A stretch of 64,000 bases of DNA from Elymus sibiricus (Eukaryota > Streptophyta > Magnoliopsida > Poales > Poaceae), in the NCBI GenBank assembly GCA_039707655.1, contig CM077676.1:189220936-189284935 (forward strand), in the 5' to 3' direction. This document shows, one piece after another, positions 1 to 11,499 of the stretch. Positions within the stretch are counted from its first letter, which is position 1. Every line of letters starts with the position of its first letter. The notes below the pieces were generated by a model. That model saw only the letters and a list, made by a program, of their open reading frames with translations. It was not told the DNA's origin and ran no database searches. Made by a program: the position numbers and the translations under genes.

Positions 1-111
1 TTTCCACTAAATAAAGGGATGAAACACTTCCCTAGGGAGAGAATTAAAGCACCATATGAATCCATTATGAGGGCCACCTATGGAATCAATTTGAAGGATG
101 ACAACACTTGA
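1..111 (+). CDS. C-terminal end of an element A protein (partial)
   Basis: The first frame is open from base 1 to a TGA at 109-111 and encodes 36 residues ending in INLKDDNT. It lies just upstream of the 3' noncoding block, in the same relative position as the end of the gag-like ORF in element C. It is therefore probably the C-terminus of the protein encoded by element A. It is too short to assign a domain. Confidence 0.4.
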   Translation, partial: FPLNKGMKHFPRERIKAPYESIMRATYGINLKDDNT

Positions 112-1399
112 AACTATGCATTATGCCTAGCTAGGGGCATAAAACAACAGCGCTTGTTGGGAGGCAACCCAATGAATAAAATAAAATTTTGATTTTACCT
201 ACTGTTTTTGAGTGTTTGCATGATTATAGCTTCTGTTATGATTATGTTTTTATGTTTTAATTAGTGTTTGTGCCAAGTAATGCCTTTGGGATGATTTGGA
301 AGATAGTATAATTGATGTTGTTTGGAAAACAGAAAGTTTTGCGTCCAGTGCTGGAATTTTAATATTGTACTGGAGCGTCAGAAAAATCTGAAATTTTTAC
401 ACAGTATTGTTATATGAATTTCCCACGTTTTCCTAATTTTTCAGAATTTTTGGAGTTACATAAGTATGTATTTTAAATATATCTTTACAGACTGTTCTGT
501 TTTAGACAGATTCTGTTTTTGTTGCATAGTTTGCTTATTTTGATGAATCTATGGATCGTATCGGGGGGTATGAGTCATGAAGAATTTGGAGTACAGTATC
601 ATTATGACAATATTAAATATGAATCAATTTAAAATAGTACCTAAAGTTTAAGATTTGTTTGTTATACTAACGGATCTCACGAGGTTTCTGTTGAGTTTTG
701 TGTGCCGAAGTTTTCATGTTTTGGGTGAGACTACGATGGACAAAGGAATAAGGAGTAGCAAGAGCCTAAGCTTGGGGATGCCCAAGGCACCCCAAGGTAA
801 TATTCAAGGAATACTCAAGCGTCTAAGCTTGGGGATGCCCCAGAAGGCATCCCCTCTTTCGTCTACAATCTATCGGTAACTCACTTGGAGCTATATTTTT
901 ATTCATCACATGATATGTGTTTTACTTGGAGCGTCTTGTGAAATAGTTTGTTTGCTTTTGTTTGCTTTTTATTTTGTCACAATCATCTTTGTTGACCACA
1001 CCTTTTTGAGAGGGACACACATTATTCGTGATTTGTTAGAATACTCTATGTGCTTCACTTATATCTTTTGAGCTAGGCAGTTGCTCTAGTGCTTCACTTA
1101 TATCTTTTAGAGCACGGCGGTGATGATATTTTAAAGAAATAGTTGCATTCTCATGCTTTACTTACATCTTTTTTGAGAGTCTCATGATAGCAATGGTAAT
1201 ATGCACGGGTTATGAATTTGGTCCTGATATGATAGGTATTCAAGAGGGATATAATAAAAACTTTCATGTAGATCACTGAATATGATAAATTGATTCCTTG
1301 CAATAGTTTTGCAATATTAAGATGGTAATATATGGGAGGTATTAGTAGATAATTATGGTTTAGTAAGAATAATTGTGTTAAGGTTTGTGATTCCCGAAG

Positions 1400-1404
1400 C
1401 ATGC
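1400..1404. repeat. Target site duplication CATGC, left copy (element B)
   Basis: CATGC directly precedes the TG of the left LTR and is repeated at 30711-30715 after the CA of the right LTR. Confidence 0.9.
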
Positions 1405-2269
1405 TGTCGTGGGTACGACCATCTATGGGGCCATCCAGCCCCTTTGTGGTTCAGCAGGGGAGATCAACGTGCACAAAGAGCAGAATCAATGGAGGACGCG
1501 GGGGATTTACCCAGGTTCGGGCCGCCGAGGAGTGTAAAACCCTACTCCTGCTTTGCTGTATTGGATGTATGAGAGCTCAAGTACAAGGAGCGCTTCTCCC
1601 AGCAAGGCACAAAGAGAGCAGCTACGCATGCGAGACATGCTAGTGTTTGGAAAAGGATCCGGATCCCTTTAACTGTTGCCTTGGCCCTCCTTTTATAGCT
1701 CAAGGGGTTACCACAGTGGCAAAACAGTAATTACATAGTGATTAGATAGCAAACAGTGCTATCATACCTAACTCTGCCAGTTTAGGACAAATGCATTAAA
1801 TGCTCCGTTAGGTGTCACGTGGAGAGGCAGCCCCGGCAAGGTTTCTGCACCGCTCGTCCAGCTACCTCGTATTATTCTGACACGCCTCCTGGACGGGTGT
1901 CATTAAAGGCAAATCTTCTCCCTACGTGCTGACACGTGCCTGACAAATCCCACCAACCAGCCTGCGCGGTCGACACCTCACCGATTAGCGACTAGCCGCC
2001 CGGTGAGGTGGAGCGCTGACGTGCTGGCGAAAGCTTGCCGGCACGGAGCTTGCCGGGTCTTCACCTTGCCGGTTCGGCCTTGCCGGCAAGGAATGCCTTC
2101 ATCTTCAGCACTGGTCGAGTGCTTTGTCTTGAACTTCTCTCCAGTAGCTCCTGCCACTGGGCCCTGAATCTTGGTCTTGGTGGTTTTCGGCAAGCCTTGG
2201 CCGGCAAGGAGGCCGCTACCGTCTGTGCATAGGTGAGGGTATAAAATACCCATGTTTTATACACCAACA
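1405..2269 (-). repeat. Element B 3' LTR
   Basis: It starts TGTCGTGGGT and ends in ACCAACA, 865 bp, and aligns without gaps to 29846-30710. It contains a minus-strand TATA box (complement of cttttata, 1690-1697). It also holds a cluster of TTGCCGG motifs at 2034-2090 that recurs throughout element B. The adjoining internal sequence (2270-2287) gives a purine-rich tract on the minus strand, as expected for the polypurine tract. Confidence 0.93.
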
Positions 2270-2665
2270 GGAGCCCCCGGGCCTGGGCCATACACGCGTC
2301 CGAAGCGTCGTTGGGCTAGGCCCAAACAATGCACAAACACGCGGCGGGAAAACTGCCGCTGTAATTTTCGTCATGATGGTTATCCTGACGCACGTCCAAT
2401 CCATGCATTAAATGCGGGTCGTGGGAACTTGGACTGTTGCGGTGATATCGTGGTAGTGCGCCTGTAAAAAGCGTTGCTGGGGTAAATAGCGAAGAGTCAG
2501 CCCCCTCACGCCTTCCCCATAAAAAGGCAACTGCGAGGAGGCGCTGCTCATTCGCCCCTGCCTTTCCTCTGCTTCATCTTCTTCCTCTCGCCAGAGCCCC
2601 TCTTTCCGCTGTCGCCGCCCTCAATCCGCACCTCGCCTCGACCTCCTTCTTCCTCCCGAGTTCTG
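2270..2665 (+). other. Leader region of the antisense gene / 3' noncoding part of element B
   Basis: This 396-bp stretch separates the 3' LTR from the antisense gene. Read on the plus strand it contains a TATA-like box and then a pyrimidine-rich leader up to the ATG at 2666. No ORF of its own is convincing. Confidence 0.6.
2518..2528 (+). promoter_or_regulatory. TATA-like box of the antisense gene
   Basis: The sequence ccataaaaagg lies about 140 bp before the ATG at 2666. It is followed by a C/T-rich leader typical of plant 5' UTRs. It points away from the retrotransposon's own transcript, which suggests an independent promoter. There is no expression evidence. Confidence 0.45.
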
Positions 2666-4293
2666 ATGGCACCTAAAAGAGCCGATGCGGCGTGAAAGAA
2701 GCCCGCCAAGCCACTCGACCCCAAGGCGGAGGAGAAGAAGAAGGCGTTGGAAGAGCTGGAGAAGCGGCGGAGGGAAAATGTGATCTTCTCGCCGTGTTCC
2801 TTGGATGGCAACGAGTTGATCATGAGGTACGCGCATATGTGGGGAAGGGACACAAAGGATCACAAGGCTCCAGTGGTGCTTCCTGAGGGCGACAAGGACC
2901 GCGCAGATTCGTATCCATTCTTCTGCGCTTATTTCTATTGCGGCCTGGTTCCCCCATTCTCAGACTTCTTCAGTGCCATGATGTTTAGTTTTGGGTTCAG
3001 ACTGCTGGATTTTACTCCAAATGCGATGACTTGTATGGCAGTCTTTGCTCATCTGTGCGAGAACTTTGTCGGAGTCGCCCCCAACGTCGATCTGTTCCGC
3101 CACTTCTTTATTCCCCGGATCGAAGACAAATCACTTTCCGGCAGCGTGACATGGATTCCCAGGGCGAAAACCAAGGGCTAGTATCTTGCCGGGTAACTCC
3201 ATCTCAAGTGGGACGAGTGGAGGGCGGAATGGTGCTGGATCCAGGACAAGGATTCCCCCCAGTTCTGTATACCGCGTACGACGAGGGTTGTGCGCGGCAA
3301 GAATTGGAGCCATCTTGGCACCACCGATGCGAAGCTTCGCCCGGCACTGGACAGAATTGCCCGTCTCAAGGCCGCCAAGCTGACCATAGAAATGGTTGGT
3401 GCCGATTTCCTCCGGCGATGCATCGCGCCGCTGCAGAAGAGAGAAAGATTCACTTGGGAATATCAGAACGCCGCTGATATCATGCAATTGTATCCTGGGA
3501 CCGGCAACAACTTGACGGTGATGGAGCATGCCTGCCTCTGTGAACAGTTGTTCCGGAAAACTGGCACATTCCATTTGCCGGATGGAATTATCCCGCTGCA
3601 CATCAACTCCGCCAAGGACTCCATCTTGTCGATGATGCCGGACTGCGATGCTCGCGGAGTCAAAGCGGACTGGCCACTGCCCACCTTGGTGAACGAGATG
3701 GACTGGGCCTCCAACTTGACGGAGAAAGCTTCCCGGAAGGAAACGGATCTCATCCAGGCCACCAATGAGGAAGAATTGGCGTACATCGCCAGCAAGGCCG
3801 CAGAGATCGCGAGGATCAATGCGGCAGGCGGTCTTGGTGCTGCGGCAGCTGAGGATGATGACGAAGAGTATCACGAGGAAGAAGCTGCCAAAGAGCAACA
3901 TGAAGAGCTTGCCGGGGGCGAGACTGCCGGAGCTGAGGTTGCCAGGACCGAGGTTGCTGGAGAGCCTGAAGAGGAAGAAGGCCCTCAAGCCCCGAAGAAG
4001 AAGCACCGTCTTTGCAGGGCGGTCAGTCAAGAGCCGGTGCGCACCTCTCCGCCAGGGGCTGGTCCTTCGGTGAAGAAGACGACCACAAAGACTGGCCACC
4101 AAGAAGAGGTACGCTGGCAATCAACTCGGCGTCCCCGAGCCCAGCCTCCGTCCCCCCGGCAAGAGGTTGCCGAGGAAGCTGAATCCACTCAGCCGACGGG
4201 TTCACCTCCCCCGGCACTTAAAAGTGCCAGAGAATTGCCTCCGCCAGTGATATATGATTTCGATGTCCTTGACGAGTCTGAGGAGGAGGAGGA
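2666..4293 (+). pseudogene. Antisense extra gene of element B, exon 1 (Transposase_28-like, PF04195 family)
   Basis: One reading frame runs from the ATG at 2666 (MAPKRADAA...) to a splice donor at 4294. It is broken only by a TGA near 2693, a TAG at 3179-3181 and a TAA at 3191-3193. After a lysine-rich start and charged helix, residues about 60-140 (YPFFCAYFYCGL, then FSFGFRLLDFTPNAM and LCENFVGVAP) resemble the 'putative gypsy type transposon' domain. The C-terminal third is rich in Glu and Ala and probably disordered. Such antisense ORFs are known from Tat-lineage elements such as Grande; their function is unknown. The first stop (tga after gcggcg) is a likely CGA to TGA change. Confidence 0.75.
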
Positions 4294-4372
4294 GTAAGTA
4301 GCTTTGCTTGTCTCTGCCAAGTTTTGACTTTATTTGATCACCATTTTAACTTGACTTCTCTTGTCTTGATAG
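4294..4372 (+). other. Intron of the antisense gene (79 bp, GT-AG)
   Basis: The donor GTAAGTA at 4294 and the acceptor TGATAG ending at 4372 enclose a T-rich 79-bp segment. Joining them restores a GAG codon (GA at 4292-4293 plus G at 4373) and continues the acidic frame into exon 2. Without splicing the frame would stop at 4295-4297. Confidence 0.75.
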
Positions 4373-4714
4373 GGACCCAGAACCACTTGTGCACCGGTCG
4401 AAGCGGACCAAGTCTGCAACAACACAAGATCCTATAGCGAGTGCTGGGCAGGGGGTTGGGACGGCTGAAACCATCGTCGTCAGCCCCCAGTCGAGCCCCC
4501 TGCGTGAGGATGTGGTGCAGATCCCGCCTACTGGCGCCGGCACCGAAGTTCCTTCTTCTGAGCCCGACAAAGAGGCGGGGGAGGCCCGCCAAGAAGAAGA
4601 ACGCCAAGAGGCGGACCCCGCTGTGGCTCCCCCGTCAACCATCGTTCCGGAGAGTGCTTCTCCGACAAGGGTCTCCACCGATGATCCTGTCCGCACGGAG
4701 GCTGCCCCGACAAG
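4373..4714 (+). pseudogene. Antisense gene of element B, exon 2, first piece
   Basis: The frame continues in phase from the intron (DPEPLVHRSKRTKSAT...) to 4714, where element C interrupts it in the codons ACA AG|C. The segment is rich in Pro, Ala, Glu and Ser and shows no recognised domain. The frame resumes after C at 13191-13229 (TSGAVDDRAPATR) until element D begins. Confidence 0.7.
4710..4714. repeat. Target site duplication ACAAG, left copy (element C)
   Basis: ACAAG precedes the TG of the left LTR of element C and is repeated at 13191-13195 after the CA of the right LTR. Confidence 0.9.
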
Positions 4715-6354
4715 TGATGTCTACAACACAACTTGTTCTTGTAGACTCGTGTTGGGCCTCCAAGCGCAGAGGTTTGTAGGACAGTAGCAATTTTCCCTCA
4801 AGTGGATGACCTAAGGTTTATCAATCCATGGGAGGCATAGGATGAAGATGGTCTCTCTCAAACAACCCTGCAACCAAATAACAAAGAGTCTCTTGTGTCC
4901 CCAACACACCCAATACAATGGTAAATTGTATAGGTGCACTAGTTCGGCGAAGAGATGGTGATACAAGTGTAGTATGGATAGTAGATATAGGTTTTTGTAG
5001 TGCGAACAAAAAAATATCAATGTAGCAACTAACAAAAGTGAGCATAAACGGTATTGCAATGCTTAGAAACAAGGCCTAGGGTTCATACTTTCGCTAGTGC
5101 AATCTCTCAACAATGCTAACATAATTGGATCATATAATCATCCCTCAACGTGCGGTAAAGAATCACTCCCAAGTTCCTATTAGCGGAGAACATAAGATAG
5201 AAATTGTTTGTAGGGTACGAAACCACCTCAAAGTTATCCTTTCCGATCGATCTATTGAGCTATTCCTATAAGTGTCACAAACAGCCCTAGAGTTCGTACT
5301 AAAATAACACCATATGATACACATCAACCAACTCTAATGTCACCTAGATACTCCAATGTCACCACAAGTATCCGTGAGTTGATTATACGATATGCATCAA
5401 ACAACTTCATAATCATAATATTCAATCCACACAAAGAACTCCAAGGAACACCCCAAAGTTTCTATCGGAGAAAAGATAATGAAAACGTGCATCAACCCCT
5501 ATGCATAGATTACACCAATGTCACCTCGGGAATCCGTGAGTTGAGTGCCCAAACATATATCAAGTGAATCAATATAATACCCCATTGTCACCACGGGCAT
5601 TCATATGCAAGACATACATCAAGTGTTCTCAAATCTGAAATATTCAATCCGACAATAACGAAACCTCAAAGGGAAAAGATTCAATTCATCACAACAAGGA
5701 TAGAGAGGTAAGAAACACCATATGATCCAACTATATTAACAAAGCTCGCGATACAGCAAGATCGTGCCAAATCAAGAACACGAGAGAGAGAGAGAGATCA
5801 AACACATAGCTACTGGTACAAACCCTCAGCCCCGAGGGTGAACTACTCCCTCCTCGTCATGGAGACCGCTGGGATGATGAAGATGGCCTCCGGAGATGAT
5901 TTCCGGAGGTACAGAGGCTTGCGGCGGCGTAAAAACTCATCTAGGTTAACTTTCGGGGGTTTCTGAATATATCGGATTTTTCAGCGTTGGAATCACGCAA
6001 AGAGGTGCCACAGGGGGCCCACGAGGCACCAGGGCGCGCCTAGAGGGGGCAGGCGTGCCTAGGTGGCTCGTGGGGCCCCTGTGGCTCATCTGCTGCTGCT
6101 CCGAAGCTTCCTGGGTCTGTTTCCTTCCAGAAAAAATCGTCAAAAAGTTTCGCTGCATTTGGACTTCGTTTGATATGGATTTTCTGGAAAACCAAAAACA
6201 AGCAGAAAACAGCAACTGGCACTGGGCACTAGGTCAATATGTTAGTCCATGAAAATCATATAAAATCCATATAAAAGTGCACCAAAATCATACAAAACTA
6301 TAATAAACATGGCATGAATACTTCATAAATTATAGATACGTTGGAGACGTATCA
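4715..6354 (-). repeat. Element C 3' LTR
   Basis: 1640 bp, pairing with 11500-13190. It lacks a segment of roughly 45-50 bp present in the other LTR near 12693-12740, and its (GA)n run near 5785 is shorter. Apart from these indels, differences are single substitutions. Confidence 0.92.
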
Positions 6355-6372
6355 GCATCCCCAAGCTTAATT
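6355..6372 (-). other. Element C polypurine tract
   Basis: On the minus strand, ggaattaagcttggggatgc abuts the LTR terminus. The same tract precedes the element A LTR at 32748-32767. Confidence 0.75.
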
Positions 6373-9300
6373 CCTGCTTGTCCTCGAGTAGGTAAATGAT
6401 AAAAGAAATAATTTATGAAGTGTGAATGCTAGCATAGTGCATAAGTTTGATCAATGATAATTTCAACCACTTTTCCTAGCATCATGACATCAACTTTTTC
6501 TCATAAAACTCATCATGATAAAGTAGCAATTAAAAATAGAAATTTTGATGTGGAATGCTACCTATCACAATCATCATATAATCTTTTCTTTTGTTGCATG
6601 GACACTTGGACTTGAATGATTCAAAGCAATAGTCTATAATTTGACATGAAGACATAAATACTCAAGCATACTAACAAGCAACCATGTCTTTCAAAATATC
6701 AACGCTAAAGAAAGTTATCCCTAGCCTGTTATGCTCAATCATTGATTCATTCATGAAACACACTCAATATTAGCTACACACAATGCACAAGTATGACAAT
6801 AGTGCTCTCTGGTTGGTGCTTTGTAAGAGAAGATGGAGACTCAAAATAAAAATAAAAATTTCATAAAAGTAAATAGATAGGCCCTTCGCAGAGGGAAGCA
6901 GAGATTTGCAAATGTGCCAGAGCTCAAAGCTTAAATTAGAGAGATAAAAGTATTTTTGAGAGGCATGGTTTTCCTGTCAACGAAAACGACCGAAAATTCC
7001 CAATATTTTCCATGCTAGACACATCATAGGCGGTTCCCAAACAGAAAATAAAGTATATTTCCTTTCCACCATTCTTTCACAATCCATGGCTAGCCGTATC
7101 CACGGGTGCCCTCCATACGAACACTTTCCAAGGAATTTTGTTATTACTATTTTTGATTCATTATGGGACTGGGCATCCCTATTACCAGCCACTCTCTCGT
7201 GCAATGACAAGTGAATAAACACTCATCGTGAGAATAACACACCTAGCATGGAAAATATTGGCCACCCCCTGCCGCTTCATGAGCGGTACGGGCACACAAA
7301 ACGGAAAATTATTTTGAAAAATTAGAGTTGGCACATGCAAATTTACTTGGAACGGCATGGTAATACCGCATATTGGTAGGTATGGTGGACACATTTGGCA
7401 CAACTTGGGTTTAAGGAGTTTGGATGCACAAGCAGTATTCCCGCTTAGTACAAATGAAGGCTAGCAAATAGATTGAGAAGCAACCAACCAAAAAGTGAAA
7501 ACGGTCATAAACATGCATTGAACATAACTAACACCAAATAATGCACCATAAGTAGGATATAATTTCGTTGCATAACTATTGACTTTATGTGCATGCATAG
7601 GGAATCACAAACCTTAACACTAATATTCTTACTAAATCACAATTACTCACTAACATGACTCACATATTATCATCTCCATATCGCAAAATTATTGCAAGGA
7701 ATCAAACTTATCATATCCAATGATCTTTCATGAAAGTTTTTTTATTATATCCCTCTTGAATATTCATCACTTTGGGACCAAATTCATATCTTAAGCATAT
7801 TGCCATTACTATTGTCAACTCTCAAAATAATATAAGTGAAGCATGAGAGTGTATGTATTTCTTCAAAATATAATCACCACCGTGCTCAAAAAGATATAAG
7901 TGAAGTACTAGAGCAAACGACAAACTACTCCAAAAAGATATAAGTGAAGATCAAATGAGTAGTTAAGTAAATAGGTAGCTATGTGAGGACTCTCTCTCAT
8001 TTAATTTTTTTCAGATCTCAAGTATTTTATTCAAACAGCAAAGAAAACAAAATAAAATGACATTCCAAGAATAGCACACATCATGTGAAGAAGCAAAAAC
8101 TTAGGCTCAACCAAGACTAACCGATAATTGTTGATGAAGAAAGGTGGGATGCCTACCGGGGCATGCCCAAGCTTAGATGCTTGAGACTTCTTGAAATATT
8201 AATTTGGGATGCCTTGGGAATCCCCAAGCTTGAGCTCTTGTGCCTCCTTAATTCCTCTCATATCATGGCTTCTCCTAAATCTTTAAAAACTTCATCCACA
8301 CAAAACTCAACAAGAACTCGTGAGATAAGTTAGTATAAATCAACTCAAAACCTTAACATTCTCTACTGTAGGAAATCACTAAAATTATAATTAAACATTG
8401 CATACTAAATGTCTCTGCATATTTAATACTCCTATCCTCAAATAGAATCATTAAACAAGCAAACATATGCAAACAATGCAACTATAACAGCAATCTGCCA
8501 AAAGAGAACAATCTGTAAAGGGGGATTTAAAATTCATACTTTCCCTAACTCCAAAAATTCTGAAAAATTACCACATGACAGAGAACTCATGTATACTTAC
8601 TGTGTAAAAATTTCAGATTTTTATCATGTTCTGACTATTCACGAATATTCTGGACATAACAGAAAACTTTCTGTTTTTAAACAGCAACACATGGACTTGC
8701 AAACTGGGCATGGTAAAGGCTATAATTGGCATTTTATTGAATTAAAAGATACAAAACATGATTATTGATAACAGCAAGCAAATCTCAATAAAATAAAATG
8801 ATACTCCAAGCAAAACTCATATTATGTGACGAATAAAAATATAGCTCCAAGTGAGGTTACCGATAATGTTGAAGACGAAAGAGGGGATGCCTTCCGGGGC
8901 ATCCCCAAGCTTAGTTGCTTGGGTCCTCCTTGAATATTACCTTGGTGTGCCTTGGGAATCCCCAAGCTTAGGGTCTTTCCGCTCCTTATTCTCCTCATAT
9001 CGATATCTCACCCAAAACTTGAAAACTTCAATCACACAAAACTTAACGGAACTTCGTGAGATAGGTTAGTATGATAAAAATAAATCATCCACTTAGGTAC
9101 TGTCAAGACAAGATTCATAATTGTTATCACATAATTCCTACTGTATTCTATCATTTCCACAATTTATATTACTTAATATAAGCTATGGAAACACTAAAAC
9201 AAGCAAACTATGCATCGAAAACAGAATCTGTCAAAAACAGAACAACGTGTAGTAAGAGAATTAAAAACCATACTTATGTACCTACGGAAATTCTGAAAAA

Positions 9301-9545
9301 TTAGGAAAACGTAAAAAATTTGTAACCCAATACTGTGTAAAAATTTCAGAATTTTCGCACGCTCCAGTACAGAATAGAAATTCCAGCATTGGACGCAAAA
9401 GTTTCTGTTTTTGCACAGAATCAAATCAACAAGCATCCACACTATCCCAAAGGCTTTACTTGGCACATTATTGAAAGAAAACGTATAAAACATGATTACC
9501 ACAGTAGCTTAATCATGTGAACACAAAAGAAACAGAAGGTATAAG
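6373..9545 (-). other. Element C noncoding 3' internal region
   Basis: About 3.2 kb of AT-rich DNA without a credible ORF on either strand. It holds four internal copies of a polypurine-like motif (ccccaagctt core near 8161, 8219, 8899 and 8957). It also has a block near 7592-7612 matching the element A sequence at which element B inserted. Confidence 0.7.
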
Positions 9546-9615
9546 TATTGGGTTGTCTCCCAACAAGCGCTTTTCTTTAATGCCTTTTAGCTAGGCATGA
9601 TGATTTCAATGATGC

Positions 9616-11373
9616 TCACATAAAAGTGAGGAATTGAAACATAATGAGAGCATCATGAAGCATATGACAAGCACATTTAAGTCTAACCCACTTCCTATGC
9701 ATAGGGATTTTGTGAGCAAACAATTTATGGGAGCAAGAATCAACTAGCATAGGAAGGCAAAACAAGCATGACATCAAAACTTTCAACACATAGAGAGGAA
9801 ACTTGATATTATTGAAATATGTAGAATCATGAAGAAATTCAACAATATAGCTATCACCTAAAGCATTCTTTTCATGATCCACAAGCATAGAATTTTTATT
9901 ACTCTCCACATAAGCAAATTTCTTCTCATTCATAAAAGTGGGAGTATCACATGAAACTCGAATACTATAAATTGTTTCCACATTAAAAGAGTAATGTTCA
10001 GAAAAAGGGTAATCATAATTATGACAAGTTTTATAAATATAATCATCACTACTTTTTATAACATAAGTATCATCACAATAATCATCATAAGTAGGAGGCA
10101 TGCAATCATCATAACAAATTTGATCATTCAAAGTAGGGGGACTAAAAAGATCATCTTCATTAAGCATAGCATCCCCAAGCTTGGGACAAACATTAATTGT
10201 AGCAAATAAATTCTCAAACATGTCATTCTCATCAAACATAGCATCCCCAAGCTTGTTGGTTTGCATATCATTAGCATTATCACTATTATCATCAATAGTA
10301 TGAATAGCACCAATAGTATAACAATTATTATCATATTCATCCAAGTTGGTGCCATAAAGATTTTCAAGATCATAAGAAGTATCATTATCTTCCCAATCAT
10401 AATCATCACAATAAGCAGTAGGCATAACAAAATCATCATCAAGTGTATCATCTTCCACAATTATTTTTGATTCATTCTCATGAGGTACAACAATAGTAGG
10501 AGCAAAATTATTTGGGAGAGATACCTCTTTGCCTCTACTTTTCCTTCTTTTCTTTTTCTTTACCACATTATGTGTGGGTTTATTTAATTCTTCCGAGCTT
10601 CTTATTGAAGAGATTGGTTGGATAGGAAGCTCCTCCTCGTTACCTGTTTCATCATGAGAGAAAATAGGAGGGAAAGGGGGAATCTTTACCCTTTCATTAG
10701 TATTTCTTTTATATTCAATTTGTTTTCCTGTTTTTCTATAGTTGGCAATATAAGCATTCTCCTTGCAATTTACCATACAAAACATATAGATTTCCTTTAG
10801 ATTAGTTTCAATGTCATCCGTGAGAATGAATACTTCAAACCAACTATTTTTATGTGACAATTCCTCACACCCCAAGAATAGATAAAGCTCATTATATAGT
10901 TCGAGGGCGGTCAAGTCATTACAATATTTAGCCATGATTCGATCATGAAAAAGTATGCATTGAAAATTAAGGTGACCAACTTTATTGCAAAGTTCACAAG
11001 TAATAGGATAAAGAGAACATAATTTTGTAGCAAATTCATCTATCACTTTGAGCAAAAAATTGGTTCTATCATGTTTATGCTTCTTACAAAATCTATTATC
11101 CCTATAAGGCATGTCTTCACAAACTTTATGCACTCCACAAAAATTGACATGCTTATAAGAAACATTTTTGTCATTACTAGTGCAATCATCTTTAGTGATT
11201 TGGATATTCATAGAATTCATACTAACAACATTGCAATCATGCTCATCATTCAAAGATTTTATGCCAAACATTTTATTGAATTCTTCTTCTATCAATTGAG
11301 CACAATTTTCCGCTCCATTATTTTCAAGAAAAACATTATAAAGACGAATAATATGAGGCAACCTCAATTCCAT
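9616..11373 (-). CDS. Gag-like protein of element C with one CCHC zinc knuckle
   Basis: An intact 585-codon ORF on the minus strand starts about 97 nt inside the primer-binding site, the normal place for gag. Residues 126-139 form a CX2CX4HX4C zinc knuckle (C126, C129, H134, C139), as in nucleocapsid proteins. A basic KKKKRRKSRGKE tract follows near the middle, and the second half is very rich in Asp, Asn and Tyr with repeated short motifs. No protease, RT or integrase motif is present. It probably packages element RNA in the cytoplasm. Two internal polypurine-like blocks (10169 and 10241) fall inside the ORF. An uninterrupted frame this long suggests recent activity or selection. The role is inferred from position and zinc knuckle only. 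Confidence 0.7.
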   Translation of the reverse strand: MELRLPHIIRLYNVFLENNGAENCAQLIEEEFNKMFGIKSLNDEHDCNVVSMNSMNIQITKDDCTSNDKNVSYKHVNFCGVHKVCEDMPYRDNRFCKKHKHDRTNFLLKVIDEFATKLCSLYPITCELCNKVGHLNFQCILFHDRIMAKYCNDLTALELYNELYLFLGCEELSHKNSWFEVFILTDDIETNLKEIYMFCMVNCKENAYIANYRKTGKQIEYKRNTNERVKIPPFPPIFSHDETGNEEELPIQPISSIRSSEELNKPTHNVVKKKKRRKSRGKEVSLPNNFAPTIVVPHENESKIIVEDDTLDDDFVMPTAYCDDYDWEDNDTSYDLENLYGTNLDEYDNNCYTIGAIHTIDDNSDNANDMQTNKLGDAMFDENDMFENLFATINVCPKLGDAMLNEDDLFSPPTLNDQICYDDCMPPTYDDYCDDTYVIKSSDDYIYKTCHNYDYPFSEHYSFNVETIYSIRVSCDTPTFMNEKKFAYVESNKNSMLVDHEKNALGDSYIVEFLHDSTYFNNIKFPLYVLKVLMSCLFCLPMLVDSCSHKLFAHKIPMHRKWVRLKCACHMLHDALIMFQFLTFM

Positions 11374-11469
11374 TTTTTGTAGTTTTCTTTTTATAAAACC
11401 AAACTAGTGATAAAACAAGAAACTAAAAGATTCGATTGCAAGATCTAAAGATATACCTTCAAGCACTCA

Positions 11470-11489
11470 CCTCCCCGGCAACGGCGCCA
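11470..11489 (-). other. Element C primer-binding site (tRNA-Asp type)
   Basis: The minus strand reads TGGCGCCGTTGCCGGGGAGG, complementary to the 3' end of tRNA-Asp. Ten bases separate it from the 5' LTR. Confidence 0.8.
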
Positions 11490-11499
11490 GAAAAGAGCT

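Larger units (their letters stand above)
1..1404 (+). mobile_element. Element A, internal 3' region, left piece
   Basis: This is internal DNA of a gypsy-like LTR retrotransposon whose 5' part lies outside the window. After a short C-terminal reading frame comes a noncoding stretch with the 'gcgcttgttgggaggcaacc' block, which is also present (inverted) in element C at about 9545-9605. Two polypurine-like blocks (aagcttggggatgccc) lie at 768-785 and 826-843. The sequence breaks at 1404 in the motif CATGC, where element B was inserted, and it resumes at 30716. Element C carries a comparable uninterrupted sequence near 7592-7612, which confirms the join. Family assignment (Sabrina/WHAM-like) is inferred from structure only. 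Confidence 0.75.

Noticed and set aside
4715..6354. Calling elements A and C the same family
   Set aside because: They share LTR starts and 3' blocks, but the remaining LTR sequence and LTR lengths (1555 vs 1640-1691) differ; treated as related families.
9994..10470. Ile/Met-rich ORFs on the plus strand and in a second minus frame
   Set aside because: Shadows of the Asp/Asn-rich gag-like ORF of element C.
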